Virus record (IMG/VR): IMGVR_UViG_3300046542_000291
Span: 239,641-303,640 of that record
Length of the DNA stretch: 64,000 nucleotides
Reading direction: 5' to 3' (one strand)
Source: a virus
Made by a program: the position numbers and the translations under genes. The notes beneath the pieces were generated by a model. It saw nothing but the letters and a program-made list of their open reading frames with translations. It was not told where the DNA came from and made no database searches. Positions 24,769 through 34,758 of the stretch are shown here, one piece after another. Position 1 is the stretch's first letter; every line of letters starts with the position of its first letter.

Positions 24769-26068
24769 TTCCGTTGCCCTTCATTTCGTCTTGAGTTGGT
24801 TTTCTCAGCGGTGGTTGATAAGCCTTCAACTCAAGCTCAGCCATGTAGGTGAGCGAACCCAACAGCCGAAGAATCCCAGCCATTGCGTTGTTGTAGTCCG
24901 TTACCATTCTCGCTACGTTATTGATCATCAGCGTAACGCTTTGGATGATGTCCGATACAGCAGGTCTCCCTTTAATCTGTTTCGGCTCTTCCGTTTGTTC
25001 GTCGGTCTCAACCTTAAAGGTGCCTGCCTTCGAACGAACTTTCTCTCCAGCCATTTGCATGCGCCGTAGGGACTGAGCCAACTTGGACTCGTAACCTTTC
25101 CGGGCCTGCATCCGTTTAGAGATAGCTTGTAATTGACCCAACCGCTGACGAATGTTCGACAATGGGTCAACTTGAATTACCAGCGCTTCAGAAGGAGCTG
25201 TCTTCATCCCCGGTACGGTGTACCAACGGAAAGAGAAGTCTCTAACTGTGTTCACCAGGAAAGCCCAGTTCTTCAGTTCGTCTGTCTTGGTCTCCGTTGG
25301 ACCAGAAGCGTAGATGGCTTTGTTCCCCTGCACCATTGGAGTGCGGAAGATGGGAGCACTGACACGGAAACGATCATCCTTCTCAACGGGTTCTGCTTTG
25401 GCCATCCACGAGGTAGGGGCCAATGGCGAGAAGTCCATTGCGGCTTCGTCGGTGAACTCGTCGTCAAACGACAACTTGCTCAGGATACCCGAAACAGAGT
25501 CGATGTATTTAACGAAGACTTTATCGAAGAAAGCAAAAGCGCTAGTGCTGACGGATACCAAACTAGCGACATCTTTAGGTTCGTACGTTCCATCACGGTT
25601 GAACTTCTTTGGAGACTTCAGCGTGAACTCAGTCTTGTAGGGTTTGTCTTTCAGGTTCTGTACCTGCCCATAAAGCATCTGAGTGCGCTCTACGATGCGA
25701 TCGGCTCCAAGGTTAATCACCCTTGCATATTCGATCGATTCGGTCTGTAGCTTCTTCAGAGCGTCTGTGGTACGTTCCCACACCTTCTTGGAGGCGTTGG
25801 AAATATCCTCCATTGAAACTTCGTTAGGTGAGATGACATCGGCATATTTACTGAGGTCATATTGGAACACACCGGCGTCTGGCTCGTAACGATGGTTCTC
25901 CAAAGTTACACCCAAAGCGAGGCTCTGGGCAATTTGACGCAGGGTTGCTTCTGTCCGCTGCTCCATTGCTTCGAATTGGGCTTCGAGCGAGACGATCATA
26001 TCGACGGGCTCACACCCGTCGACTGATTGAGAGGTCTCAGGAGCATGATGACGATGAACGTCAGTCAT
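24752..26068 (-). CDS. Inner-body-like virion protein (438 aa)
   Basis: N-terminal 87 residues end at NEVSMEDISN (Glu87, small-X-Glu). A long helical domain follows that lacks the KQAG..ISKQ block of the closest paralogues, so it is a more distant member or a separate internal protein. A Lys/Arg-rich stretch at about residues 335-375 could bind DNA. First of the closely packed inner-body-like genes; phiKZ gp89-like by order (inference). Confidence 0.65.
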   Translation of the reverse strand: MTDVHRHHAPETSQSVDGCEPVDMIVSLEAQFEAMEQRTEATLRQIAQSLALGVTLENHRYEPDAGVFQYDLSKYADVISPNEVSMEDISNASKKVWERTTDALKKLQTESIEYARVINLGADRIVERTQMLYGQVQNLKDKPYKTEFTLKSPKKFNRDGTYEPKDVASLVSVSTSAFAFFDKVFVKYIDSVSGILSKLSFDDEFTDEAAMDFSPLAPTSWMAKAEPVEKDDRFRVSAPIFRTPMVQGNKAIYASGPTETKTDELKNWAFLVNTVRDFSFRWYTVPGMKTAPSEALVIQVDPLSNIRQRLGQLQAISKRMQARKGYESKLAQSLRRMQMAGEKVRSKAGTFKVETDEQTEEPKQIKGRPAVSDIIQSVTLMINNVARMVTDYNNAMAGILRLLGSLTYMAELELKAYQPPLRKPTQDEMKGNGNVPPT

Positions 26069-26078
26069 GTAAAACTCC

Positions 26079-26600
26079 TTACTTGATGCGGATGGTCGCT
26101 TTACCGAAGAGCAGATGCAGTGTGAACATCAGGTCATCAAAGCCCTTAGGTTGCATGCACCATTTCTGGATCATGGCCTCGGTACTGGTTTGCAGTGCCA
26201 GGGTTTTGAAGAGATCAGCGATATCACGGCGACCACCTACCAGACTGAGTCCAGCTGGGGGTTCATCCGACAACAGCATCGGCCACTGGTGAATGCTAAC
26301 TTGACGACGACCAGTAGCGATGAAACGAATGGTGTCCATCAGGAACTTGTAGTTCCAATCGACGACCTGCGCATTGTTGTCCTGTAGGATGAACCAGTTG
26401 TAGTTGCCACTCAGCAAGCGCACGGCTTCCTGGATAACACGACTACGGAATTCCCAGTAGGCTGTCCGTTGTGGAAAGTTGGTGTACTCGGTGAACAGGT
26501 CTTGTACTCGTGGGTCACGTACGCTTGTGACGTAACGACGACCAGCACGGGCTTGACCACCGGAGTACTCGGAGTTCATCTTTACCGAGTTGGTACCCAT
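26079..26600 (-). CDS. Probable virion protein (173 aa)
   Basis: Starts MGTNSVKMNSEYSGGQARAG, a Gly/Ser/Arg-rich N-terminus, then an aromatic-rich helical domain. No known motif. It is packed between the 298-aa gene (11 bases away) and the inner-body-like genes in the structural operon. Confidence 0.7.
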   Translation of the reverse strand: MGTNSVKMNSEYSGGQARAGRRYVTSVRDPRVQDLFTEYTNFPQRTAYWEFRSRVIQEAVRLLSGNYNWFILQDNNAQVVDWNYKFLMDTIRFIATGRRQVSIHQWPMLLSDEPPAGLSLVGGRRDIADLFKTLALQTSTEAMIQKWCMQPKGFDDLMFTLHLLFGKATIRIK

Positions 26601-26610
26601 GGTGGCCTCC

Positions 26611-27507
26611 TTAGGCGACGTCTAGTGCTTCAGCTTCGACCTTGGCCAGATCGAACTCGTAGTCCGATACGCGTTTCTCGTACATCTCGATCTGCTTTTG
26701 CAGAACCGGAGAAGCCGGGCTATCAGCCAGACGCTCACGCAGTTCCAGCAAACGATGTTGAAGAGCGTAGTACTCTTCTTGTGCAGCCTTGTACCGAGCA
26801 ACACGTGCTTCGGCCAGGTACTTGCCCAACATCATGAACGGGTTCTGGTTCGGACTGAAGCCCTGCATACGCAGAGGGTCCATCCGAGCATCACCGAGGG
26901 TACGGGAAGCGATATCGAAGGTTTCCGGGTTGATCTCAGCGTTAGACGCTTGACCCAGTTTCATCTTCAACTCAGCGGCGTTCAGCGACATGGCCGGGAA
27001 CAAGGTAATGAACTGTTCCATATTGCTTTCGACCCAGCTGCGTTCTGCTGGAGTCCAGCGAGACGGAGCAGCCTTACCACGAGCAGCAGTTTCCTGCGCC
27101 AGGATAAAGAGGATCAGCTTACGGCCGTAGCGGACGTAGAAGTTCAGACCGTCAACAAACTTCAGCATGTTGGCACGGTCAACAGTCAGGCCAGCACTGG
27201 TGAACTGCAACGAAAAGAGTTTGCGAACTTGGTCTTCAACAACCGAGATGTTGGCACGTACGTTTTCGAGCGACTTGAACAGAAGCTCCAACATGTTGCC
27301 GCGATAGGAAACAGCACGACCCATGGACTGGCTGAAACGAATCGCCAGTTGGGACTTGGTTTCCATGGCCAGAAGCACTTCACGTACTTCCGGCAGGATT
27401 GGGGACAGTGTCGAGTCGAATTCGTCCTGCAGCTCACTGATGTGACGCAACAGTTCCCGACGCTCGGTGAATGGCGCCAAGGCGCGCACGTATTCCAGGA
27501 GATTCAT
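26611..27507 (-). CDS. Probable virion protein with C-terminal coiled coil (298 aa)
   Basis: Mostly helical; residues about 240-298 carry heptad-like charged repeats (AAQEEYYALQHRLLELRERL). No enzymatic motif. It lies downstream of 27523 with a 15-base gap. A structural or assembly role is inferred from the operon. Confidence 0.72.
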   Translation of the reverse strand: MNLLEYVRALAPFTERRELLRHISELQDEFDSTLSPILPEVREVLLAMETKSQLAIRFSQSMGRAVSYRGNMLELLFKSLENVRANISVVEDQVRKLFSLQFTSAGLTVDRANMLKFVDGLNFYVRYGRKLILFILAQETAARGKAAPSRWTPAERSWVESNMEQFITLFPAMSLNAAELKMKLGQASNAEINPETFDIASRTLGDARMDPLRMQGFSPNQNPFMMLGKYLAEARVARYKAAQEEYYALQHRLLELRERLADSPASPVLQKQIEMYEKRVSDYEFDLAKVEAEALDVA

Positions 27508-27522
27508 CGTGTGGGTCCTTGA

Positions 27523-28746
27523 TTAGACGTTGGTTTGCATGGACTTGTTGAACATCTTGAACAAGTCAGTGATGTCCGGCCCTTTGGATTTCTCGGATGC
27601 TTTAACGTCAGCCAGACGGTATTTGGACTCGAGGTCCAAACCACGGTGGTAAACCGTCACGCGGTCCCAACGCTCATCAACCACAATCAGCATCAGCAGG
27701 TAGCTGTTGTCGAAGATGGCTTTACGAACAGACAGCTGTTCGATTTTGCCGTGCAGCTTGTCGGTAGCCTTACGCAGAGTCTCAGCCGAAACGATGGAGA
27801 TGTTCGAAGCATCAGCCAACGATACACGACCGGTCTGGATAGCTTTACCGGTGTTGTTGCGACGACGATCGGTCACAGCCTTCAGTACACCCGACTTATC
27901 GTTCATCAGGGCTTTGAAGTGTTCATCGATCATGTCCTGACCCAGGACGAAGTCTTTCCAGAAACCAATCTGGCCAGTCTGCACCATGAAGAAGCGGTGA
28001 GCCCAGGAATCGCGACCGCCAGCCCCAAACATATGAACCAAGGAGTTCGGTGGAACTTCAGCTGGGATCAAACGGATCAGCACAGGCAGTTTGCCTTTGG
28101 CTCCGTCTTTACCAACCAGCTCGACGTTCAACAGCTTACCAACCACGAGACTTTCGTTCTCGTAGATCTTGGTATCACCAGACGACATGCCTGCTTGAAC
28201 AGGGGTCTTGTCATCTTTACCACCAGCAGGTGGGTTCGGGGTGCGGGAAACAACTTCGCCTTGAATTTCTTTGGCGTCGTCAAACGATTCCATGGCAAAC
28301 AGCAAACCTGGGCGGACGCGTTGTTCGAACGCTTCCATCGAAGGCAGGCCACGGGAGTAGACGTTCGAGTTGAACATCTCACCGGAGTACATGTTCTTGG
28401 TCGGATCAGATCCACCAATACCCAGACTACGGTCCGGGTTGAGTTGGTCCAGTACCTTCAGGGTATCGATACGACCGACACCGAGGATCAGGTTTACCGC
28501 TTGCAGGTAGTAACCCGCAAACTGCGAAGCCGCCATCTTCATCAGGTCGAGCATGTAGGGTTGGCCAACCAGAGTTTGGTCGATGATTACCAATGGTTCT
28601 ACACGCGCCGGGCGGGTCAGATCAGCAAGCGAGTTGATCTGCATGGAGTTTTGTACAACGTTGAAAACGGTCTTCATCAGCGTCGCGGCAGCTTTGCCCG
28701 ACGAAGATGCGGCACTGGCTGCGCCGGCTGCGGCAATTGGCAACAT
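27523..28746 (-). CDS. Probable virion structural protein (407 aa)
   Basis: I chose the ATG at 28746 with GAGGAAG upstream. An Ala/Ser-rich N-terminus (MLPIAAAGAASAASSSG) precedes a mixed domain that includes small-X-Glu motifs (PSMEAF, FAMESF). It heads the leftward structural operon and diverges from the rightward gene at 28784 with only 37 bases between them. No known family recognised. Confidence 0.72.
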   Translation of the reverse strand: MLPIAAAGAASAASSSGKAAATLMKTVFNVVQNSMQINSLADLTRPARVEPLVIIDQTLVGQPYMLDLMKMAASQFAGYYLQAVNLILGVGRIDTLKVLDQLNPDRSLGIGGSDPTKNMYSGEMFNSNVYSRGLPSMEAFEQRVRPGLLFAMESFDDAKEIQGEVVSRTPNPPAGGKDDKTPVQAGMSSGDTKIYENESLVVGKLLNVELVGKDGAKGKLPVLIRLIPAEVPPNSLVHMFGAGGRDSWAHRFFMVQTGQIGFWKDFVLGQDMIDEHFKALMNDKSGVLKAVTDRRRNNTGKAIQTGRVSLADASNISIVSAETLRKATDKLHGKIEQLSVRKAIFDNSYLLMLIVVDERWDRVTVYHRGLDLESKYRLADVKASEKSKGPDITDLFKMFNKSMQTNV

Positions 28747-28783
28747 CTTTCTCTTCCTCAATAATTAGCAGAGCATCTAGAAA

Positions 28784-29860
28784 ATGGCTATAAATGATTA
28801 TATCAATCAAATCTCACAAAACATTGGGCAGTCTAGCCGCAATGATGCGTTTAAGAACGCAAGCCTCGGCGTTAACATCCTAGGGCGAAATGCACCCCTA
28901 AGACTCAACACTGAGAACCATGGTTATACGTTCTTTACGAAGCCACTCCTCAATTTATCATACGATAACTGCATGGTGGACCGTCCCATGTCGATGTTGC
29001 TTCGAGAAGACCCAGATTGCATCGAACGGATGGTTCGTTCTTACCTCGATCCATGGGCCCATCGGGCAGGTCTGCAATGCAACCTCGTGGACCCACTGAG
29101 TCCATTCATTCCGTTTCTTTCCAACAACCTGATCTCTTTGAACGGGTGGGAAGACTTCTCCATTAACATGACCACCACAACCGCTGGTGTGTATCGTGAC
29201 GCGATGTCTTACGTCGATGACATCCCTTACCAGTACGGCACGTTCGATTTGAACGCGACTTACCGTAACGTGGAAGGTGACCCCATCACCATGATGCACT
29301 TCATGTGGGCTCGCATGGCGGCACTGGGTAAAGAAGGTCGGACCATGCCTTACCCAGAACTCCTGCTGATGAACGAGCGGGATTACGACACACGGATCTA
29401 CCGGATCATCACTGATCAGACCCGTACCTTTGTTACACGGATCTTTGCTTGTGGTGCAGCGACTCCAGTGAATGCCCCGACTGGACAGATTGCCAACTTC
29501 ACAGGTGACGGTTCGGAGACAGGCTCTTCGGTTATCAGTGAACAGCTGAACTTCAGCTACCGTTGCAATGGCATGATGTCTTACGACCACATCCTGATCT
29601 TTGAATTCAACGATCTGCAACAAGACTACAACCCGATGATGAAAGACGAAGCACGTGAGACGGCGATGCATTTGCTGTTCCCGTGGGAAAAGGCTTACTT
29701 CAACTACCGGGCGTACCCTCGAATCAATCCAACCAACATGGAGTTGGAATGGTGGGTACCGAAAGGCGACTACGAAGCAATCAAGGCGGGTAACTTCAAG
29801 ACGGCTCCAAAGCCGACAACTACCCAAGACCCTAACCAACCTACCGAGGCGACTCAATGA
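28784..29860 (+). CDS. Probable tail or baseplate protein (358 aa)
   Basis: Rightward gene starting MAINDYINQISQNIG; the ribosome site is weak. Rich in Asn, Met, Tyr and Pro, with beta-type segments, and ends in a Thr/Pro/Gln tail. Its stop overlaps the start of the 966-aa gene (ATGA), so the two are coupled and probably assemble together. Not recognised by motif. Confidence 0.75.
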   Translation: MAINDYINQISQNIGQSSRNDAFKNASLGVNILGRNAPLRLNTENHGYTFFTKPLLNLSYDNCMVDRPMSMLLREDPDCIERMVRSYLDPWAHRAGLQCNLVDPLSPFIPFLSNNLISLNGWEDFSINMTTTTAGVYRDAMSYVDDIPYQYGTFDLNATYRNVEGDPITMMHFMWARMAALGKEGRTMPYPELLLMNERDYDTRIYRIITDQTRTFVTRIFACGAATPVNAPTGQIANFTGDGSETGSSVISEQLNFSYRCNGMMSYDHILIFEFNDLQQDYNPMMKDEARETAMHLLFPWEKAYFNYRAYPRINPTNMELEWWVPKGDYEAIKAGNFKTAPKPTTTQDPNQPTEATQ

Positions 29861-32757
29861 GTACGTTTAAGGAAAAGCTTTACAACGTCCGGCGCAACCC
29901 GGCATTGATGCAACAGATCGCCCTGGAAGAACTGGATCAACAACTCAACGGAAAAGGCACCTACGACGTACCCGACGCAACGATCCCATTCGTGGCCTCG
30001 ATGGAATGCGGTACACTCGAAACAAGTATGGCTATCGGTGAGTTCGAAGCACAGATGCGGATGCTCTACAGCTCCCTGGCTTTGACCCCCGATGAAGTCT
30101 ACCGTCACATGACGGACGACGATTTCCTGGATCGCTTCGCTACGCCCGCACAGACGACGTTCCTGCTTTACCTTGGCTACGACGAGGTTATCTCCAAAGC
30201 AGTCGCCTACGGCAACCAGGGACAACGTAAGCTGGTGATTCCACGCCTGACTGAGTTCAGTGCAGCGGGTATCCCGTTTACCATGCAATATCCGATCGAA
30301 CTGCGGGTAATGCGCCATGGTGGTTTGCAAATCGTTTACGATGGCACTGACGTTTCTCCTGTAGAAACTTTGCGCACCAACATCGTCGATTGGGACATGG
30401 TTCTACTCGGTCGGAACAAAGTCATCCGGATGCGAATCCCAGTGAAGCAATTCCGTGTGGCTTCTCACACCGAAGCCCTGTCCCCAGGCACACTGTACGA
30501 AGCCTCGTTGCCATACGAGAACAACTTCTACTTCGCTCGGGCTTACCTGAGTACAGATAACCCAGCTTCCCCTTGGCGAGAAGTCACGACCACGCACAGT
30601 GATCAAGTCTTCGACCCGATGGACATGACGGTTGTCTTTACAGTGGCTGGAGATCGTTTGCAGGTGTCTATCCCTACAATCTATACCAACACCGGTATGG
30701 CACGGGGAACGTTGCGTGTAGACGTTTATAGCACGCTTGGTGAGATCGATCGAGCACTGGGGGATTACAAACCGGAGCAGTTCTCTGCTTTGTTCAATGC
30801 AACCGACGATGACACGACCTATGTGTCTCCATTGAACACCTTCTCCATCAAACAAGCGTTGAACACCAACCGGGTAACCGGCGGTAGCAACTCGATTGAC
30901 TTTGGCGTACTGCGTCAACGGGTCATCGACAACACCTTGGGTGACGGCGACATCCCAATCACCGGTGTACAACTCGAAGCGCGTTTGGATAAGCGTGGCT
31001 ATACCCTGGTGTCGAACATCGATAACATCACCGATCGTCAGTTCCTGGCTTCTCGTCGTTTGGGTACACCTCAAGCACTGGCCGTTACTTCGGGTGCTGG
31101 TTGCGTGATGTCTCAGCTGTTGATCAACATGGCCACTGTGGCTAGCTCGGCTCACGTAGCGGACAACGGTGATCGGATCACCATCAAGCCTTCCATGCTC
31201 TACACCTTCACCAATGGTAAGGTGACCATGTTGTCCGATGCAGAGATCCTTCAGATCAACGCCATGAACTCGGAAGGTAAGGCACGCTGGGCCAACGAGA
31301 ACCGTTCGGTCTATACGCCGTTCCACTACGTCATGGACGCAACGAACAACAACTTCGACTTCCGCCCTTATTACCTGGATAACCCGGCGATTACGGAGAA
31401 GACGTTTGTGGGTGAGAACGACACAGCTGGCTTCCAAGCGGCTGTCTCTTCTTACGACATCTCCCGTATCGAAGACGGCTACCGTGTTCGTGTTCGTTTG
31501 GATACCGGTAAGTCGTTTAAAGATTTGGGCGATGATCAAGTGGTGGTTCAGCTGGGCTATCTGCCTTTGCATGAAGAAAGCTACGCTTCGATGAACGGTA
31601 CGTTGATTGGTTTGGACAATGGCGAACGTGTGTATCAGTTCGACGTCAAGACCAACTACGACATCGATGACCTGGGTGGGTTGTACACCACGAACATGTC
31701 GATCTTCAGTGCCGACCAGTTCAACTTCCGTGCCCCACTCAACACTCACTTTGATGTGAGTATCTGCATTGTGGATGCTATCACTCCGGGCTATCAAGAG
31801 AACGCTATCGACGCAATGGTTCAGGCTCACCTGATGCCGTTGAATTGGATGGTGGTAACTCGTGAGCGTTTGGAGACTACGCTTGGTTACGACATGTCGG
31901 CTATCTGGCGCCGTAACCGTACTGTGCTGAGTGAGGAATCCTACAAGAAGTGGGAGAACAACATTCCAGCGGTGTGGGCAGACAACATCTACGAAACGGA
32001 TGAGACTGGTGCCACGGTTATCACCATCGGTCCTAACGGGGAAGTCATCACCAACCTGCTGCACGCAAAGGGTAGCCCTCAGTTGACTCCGAGTGGTGAT
32101 CCGATCTACGCACACTTGGCGGGTGATCCGGTAATCGTGGATGACAAGCCTGTGTTGGTTGAAGCGCGTAAGCTGTTGCGTGAAGTAACCATGCTGATGA
32201 TTGAGGGTCTGTTCTACTTCGCTACGGAGAAGAACGCTGTGGCTTACCGCACCGAGATCCCGATGTCGTTTGTATCGTGGTTGGAGTCGGACTTGCAAGA
32301 GATCGCCGACCGGTTGCTGGAGAAAGGCAAGTTGTTCCTTTACCCAACACAAACCTTCGGTGACACAGTTGTTACTGTTCGGGAAGGACAACAGGCTACC
32401 ATCCGTATCGATCAGGCATTTGCAATCAGCTTCTACCTGACCCCAGCGGATTACACCAACACCACCCTGCGTCCAGCCTTGGTCAGTAATGGCAAGGCTA
32501 ACATCGATGAACGCATCAGCCGTAAGACGGTATCGCGTTCGGACATCGTGACTCGCCTGGAAGATACTTCCGGTGATGGTGTGTTGGGTCTGGAGTTCAG
32601 TGGCTTGGGTGGCAAGGAGAACTACCCAGTCCTCACAGTTGAAGACGACGCGGTAAGCCTGTCGATCCGTAAGAAGATCACCGTACTGGCTAACCAAGAA
32701 CTCACTGTGGAAGACGATGTCACTACCAACTTCCTGAAACACGAAGTTTTGGATTGA
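29857..32757 (+). CDS. Large virion protein, probably baseplate (966 aa)
   Basis: The longest gene in the window. The ATG at 29857 follows GAGG. The protein is beta-rich over residues 150-950 with an N-terminal helical part (KEKLYNVRRNPALMQQIALE). The C-terminal repeats of short extended segments (VTVREGQQATIRIDQ) resemble wedge or hub proteins of contractile tails. Identification rests on size, composition and coupling to 28784-29860; it could also be another large tail protein. Confidence 0.7.
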   Translation: MSTFKEKLYNVRRNPALMQQIALEELDQQLNGKGTYDVPDATIPFVASMECGTLETSMAIGEFEAQMRMLYSSLALTPDEVYRHMTDDDFLDRFATPAQTTFLLYLGYDEVISKAVAYGNQGQRKLVIPRLTEFSAAGIPFTMQYPIELRVMRHGGLQIVYDGTDVSPVETLRTNIVDWDMVLLGRNKVIRMRIPVKQFRVASHTEALSPGTLYEASLPYENNFYFARAYLSTDNPASPWREVTTTHSDQVFDPMDMTVVFTVAGDRLQVSIPTIYTNTGMARGTLRVDVYSTLGEIDRALGDYKPEQFSALFNATDDDTTYVSPLNTFSIKQALNTNRVTGGSNSIDFGVLRQRVIDNTLGDGDIPITGVQLEARLDKRGYTLVSNIDNITDRQFLASRRLGTPQALAVTSGAGCVMSQLLINMATVASSAHVADNGDRITIKPSMLYTFTNGKVTMLSDAEILQINAMNSEGKARWANENRSVYTPFHYVMDATNNNFDFRPYYLDNPAITEKTFVGENDTAGFQAAVSSYDISRIEDGYRVRVRLDTGKSFKDLGDDQVVVQLGYLPLHEESYASMNGTLIGLDNGERVYQFDVKTNYDIDDLGGLYTTNMSIFSADQFNFRAPLNTHFDVSICIVDAITPGYQENAIDAMVQAHLMPLNWMVVTRERLETTLGYDMSAIWRRNRTVLSEESYKKWENNIPAVWADNIYETDETGATVITIGPNGEVITNLLHAKGSPQLTPSGDPIYAHLAGDPVIVDDKPVLVEARKLLREVTMLMIEGLFYFATEKNAVAYRTEIPMSFVSWLESDLQEIADRLLEKGKLFLYPTQTFGDTVVTVREGQQATIRIDQAFAISFYLTPADYTNTTLRPALVSNGKANIDERISRKTVSRSDIVTRLEDTSGDGVLGLEFSGLGGKENYPVLTVEDDAVSLSIRKKITVLANQELTVEDDVTTNFLKHEVLD

Positions 32758-32767
32758 CGGCATAAAA

Positions 32768-32785
32768 GCCTCCCTTCGGGGAGGC
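32768..32785. terminator. Bidirectional terminator between convergent genes
   Basis: GCCTCCC-TTCG-GGGAGGC with CTTATG on the right and, leftward, TTTTATGCCGTC. It separates the rightward 966-aa gene from the leftward 401-aa gene. Confidence 0.85.
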
Positions 32786-32796
32786 CTTATGTTGTT

Positions 32797-34002
32797 TCAC
32801 ACTTTCAGCTTGGAAATCAAGTTGACTTGTTCGTTGAAGGCTTGACGCACTTCAGCCGAGGCATTGGTCTTCTTGAACTCAGCCACGAGGCGAGTCGATG
32901 CTTCGGTGTAGAACGCGTAATGTACTTTCAATGCAGCTACCTGGGAAAGCGCAGCGGAGTTCATGAAAGTGATCATGCTGTTCAGTTGGTTAACCGAGCA
33001 AGTCACGCCATCGATGACAGCTTGAACGTGGGTAACGTCACCACCGTGGTTTTCGGTCAGCTTCACGCCTTGCAGTTTACGCAGTTCGTTAGCACATTCG
33101 CCGTAAGCCTTGAACAGTGGATCGTAGTTGATGACCGCAACGCTGGTCAACCGCTTGGTGTCGTCCCACCAACCATCGCCGAGGGCATCAGTGATATAGC
33201 TGGAGAAGTCTTTGATCTCACGCATCTTCTCGGCTTGGTTAACAACCGCAGCCAGATCGTTCGAGCCATTGGAGGCATCGTCGGATACGTTCTCGTCTTT
33301 GTCCAGGGTTTCACGCAGTACTTTGACACGCTTACCGATTTCGTCGGCGGCATCCAGTGACTTGGTGTGGATAGCCTTGAGTGCACTGACTTGATCTTTC
33401 TGGTTGAAGCCGTAGAGAGTCAGATCGGTGTTTTCCAGCTTGGCGTCGAAGATGACTTTGGCCGAACATTCCTTCTCTTCAGATTGGAAACGAACGGTGT
33501 GAGCCAGGACGACCATTTGGTTGTAGATGGTACGGTATTCCAGGATGACTGCACGAACCTTCTCGAGCTTGGCTTCCAAGAGAGCATGCTTGTGCTTCAG
33601 CCCGGTAACCCAACGATAGCCATCGGCTACCAGGTCAACCAGCTTACGCAACCATGCTTTGATGGTGTCGGCAATAACCTTACCGATCGACTCCAAAGAA
33701 GCCTGTCGGTTGGTAAGAGAACGTTCTTCGGTGTAAAAGCCTTGGAAGCCTTCCATCGAGGCGCTAGGGCTGAGCACAAGGCCAGCAGCAGCGCAACGGG
33801 ACTGGACAGCTACCAAAGCTTTCATGTCCTGCTGACTCACGCCATGACGGCGTACAGTGGCGGACATATCCATGAGTTCGTTGATGGCTTCAGCAGCGAT
33901 GGTCAGAGCATTCACGATCCCGTCATCCAGAATGGCTTCTGGGTTCGGTTCTTCCATGGGGAGCTCTTCCAGGAGCTGGAGGTTTTCGAGTTCTTCAGAC
34001 AT
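32797..34002 (-). CDS. Inner-body-like family protein (401 aa)
   Basis: An acidic N-terminus (residues 1-30) is followed by INELMDMSATVRRHGVSQQD, echoing the ISKQ block, then SASMEGF (Glu84) and ASLESIGKVIADTIKAWLRK (Glu104), a site-plus-amphipathic-helix unit like those of 18066 and 23659. Probably a detached inner-body-like gene. The start has GAAGGA upstream and overlaps the stop of the next gene by eight bases. Confidence 0.72.
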   Translation of the reverse strand: MSEELENLQLLEELPMEEPNPEAILDDGIVNALTIAAEAINELMDMSATVRRHGVSQQDMKALVAVQSRCAAAGLVLSPSASMEGFQGFYTEERSLTNRQASLESIGKVIADTIKAWLRKLVDLVADGYRWVTGLKHKHALLEAKLEKVRAVILEYRTIYNQMVVLAHTVRFQSEEKECSAKVIFDAKLENTDLTLYGFNQKDQVSALKAIHTKSLDAADEIGKRVKVLRETLDKDENVSDDASNGSNDLAAVVNQAEKMREIKDFSSYITDALGDGWWDDTKRLTSVAVINYDPLFKAYGECANELRKLQGVKLTENHGGDVTHVQAVIDGVTCSVNQLNSMITFMNSAALSQVAALKVHYAFYTEASTRLVAEFKKTNASAEVRQAFNEQVNLISKLKV

Positions 34003-34300
34003 GACTTATTTCCTTCGGGCAGTTGGCCTCGTAAATGCGCTGACAATGTAAGTACTGTTCATAATCGATGATCTTGTCCAAGACCTTCTTTCGAGCAACA
34101 GTCCTTCCTTTAATAGGGTCGAACTGTTTATCCCAACCACAAGTGGCCGTCTCGGTAACTGTGCGCCCGTTGACTAAGCGAACGGAACACACAGTGGTAC
34201 GAGTCTCTACAATGTAGCGGACTTGTTCATCGATGATCAGGCTACTCACGTACGCTTTGGTAATCCTAGGGAAACCATCGTGCGTACTATGTTCAACCAT
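33995..34300 (-). CDS. Gp49/Sf6 gp66-family protein (101 aa)
   Basis: The core TTVCSVRLVNGRTVTETATC, followed by FDPIKGRTVARKKVLDKI, matches the N4 Gp49/Sf6 gene 66 family of small phage proteins of unknown function. The usual family length is about 100 residues, as here. It lies between an inner-body-like gene and a 146-aa gene in one leftward unit. Confidence 0.75.
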   Translation of the reverse strand: MVEHSTHDGFPRITKAYVSSLIIDEQVRYIVETRTTVCSVRLVNGRTVTETATCGWDKQFDPIKGRTVARKKVLDKIIDYEQYLHCQRIYEANCPKEISHV

Positions 34301-34305
34301 TTAAC

Positions 34306-34746
34306 TCACCCTTCACGCTCGGTAGCAGCAAGGATTTCAGACACTTCGGTCTGTACCTTGATGAATTCACTGCGGGAAGCCAGCCACTGAGCCATGGTGA
34401 ATTCACCAGTGGTCATGTTGTCTTGCGAAGTCTGCGAGCAGAAGGCTGCTTGAACCAGCGAAGGATCAGCAATGCCCAGGACCAACTCGTAACGGATACG
34501 GGTCAGTGTCTTGAACAGCTCTTGTGCCATCTTGGTATCGACGGCAACGTTCTCGTTGACCGAGTTCAGAATGTCACGGAAGAACTTCATGTTCTGGTCA
34601 GCGAATTCTTCGTGGGTCATCTGCATGTTCAGGGGCAGATGGAAGGCGATAGCGTGGGCCACGAACATGGCACGCGCCAACCGGTCATTACCGGAAGGCG
34701 ACTTGATTTCTTTCATGCGTTGAGCAATGAGGTAACCGGTTCTCAT
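34306..34746 (-). CDS. Hypothetical helical protein (146 aa)
   Basis: Starts MRTGYLIAQRMKEIKSPSG. All-helical appearance, no membrane segment, no Cys cluster. It lies 12 bases downstream of the metallopeptidase-like gene and six bases upstream of the Gp49-like gene. Function unknown. Confidence 0.72.
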   Translation of the reverse strand: MRTGYLIAQRMKEIKSPSGNDRLARAMFVAHAIAFHLPLNMQMTHEEFADQNMKFFRDILNSVNENVAVDTKMAQELFKTLTRIRYELVLGIADPSLVQAAFCSQTSQDNMTTGEFTMAQWLASRSEFIKVQTEVSEILAATEREG

Positions 34747-34758
34747 GGTTCTGATCTC

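Noticed and set aside
30403-32763. Leftward frame of 786 codons opposite the 966-aa gene
   Set aside because: Shadow of strong codon bias in the rightward gene; residue mix is Val/His/Gln-rich without motifs, and it would collide with the bidirectional terminator.
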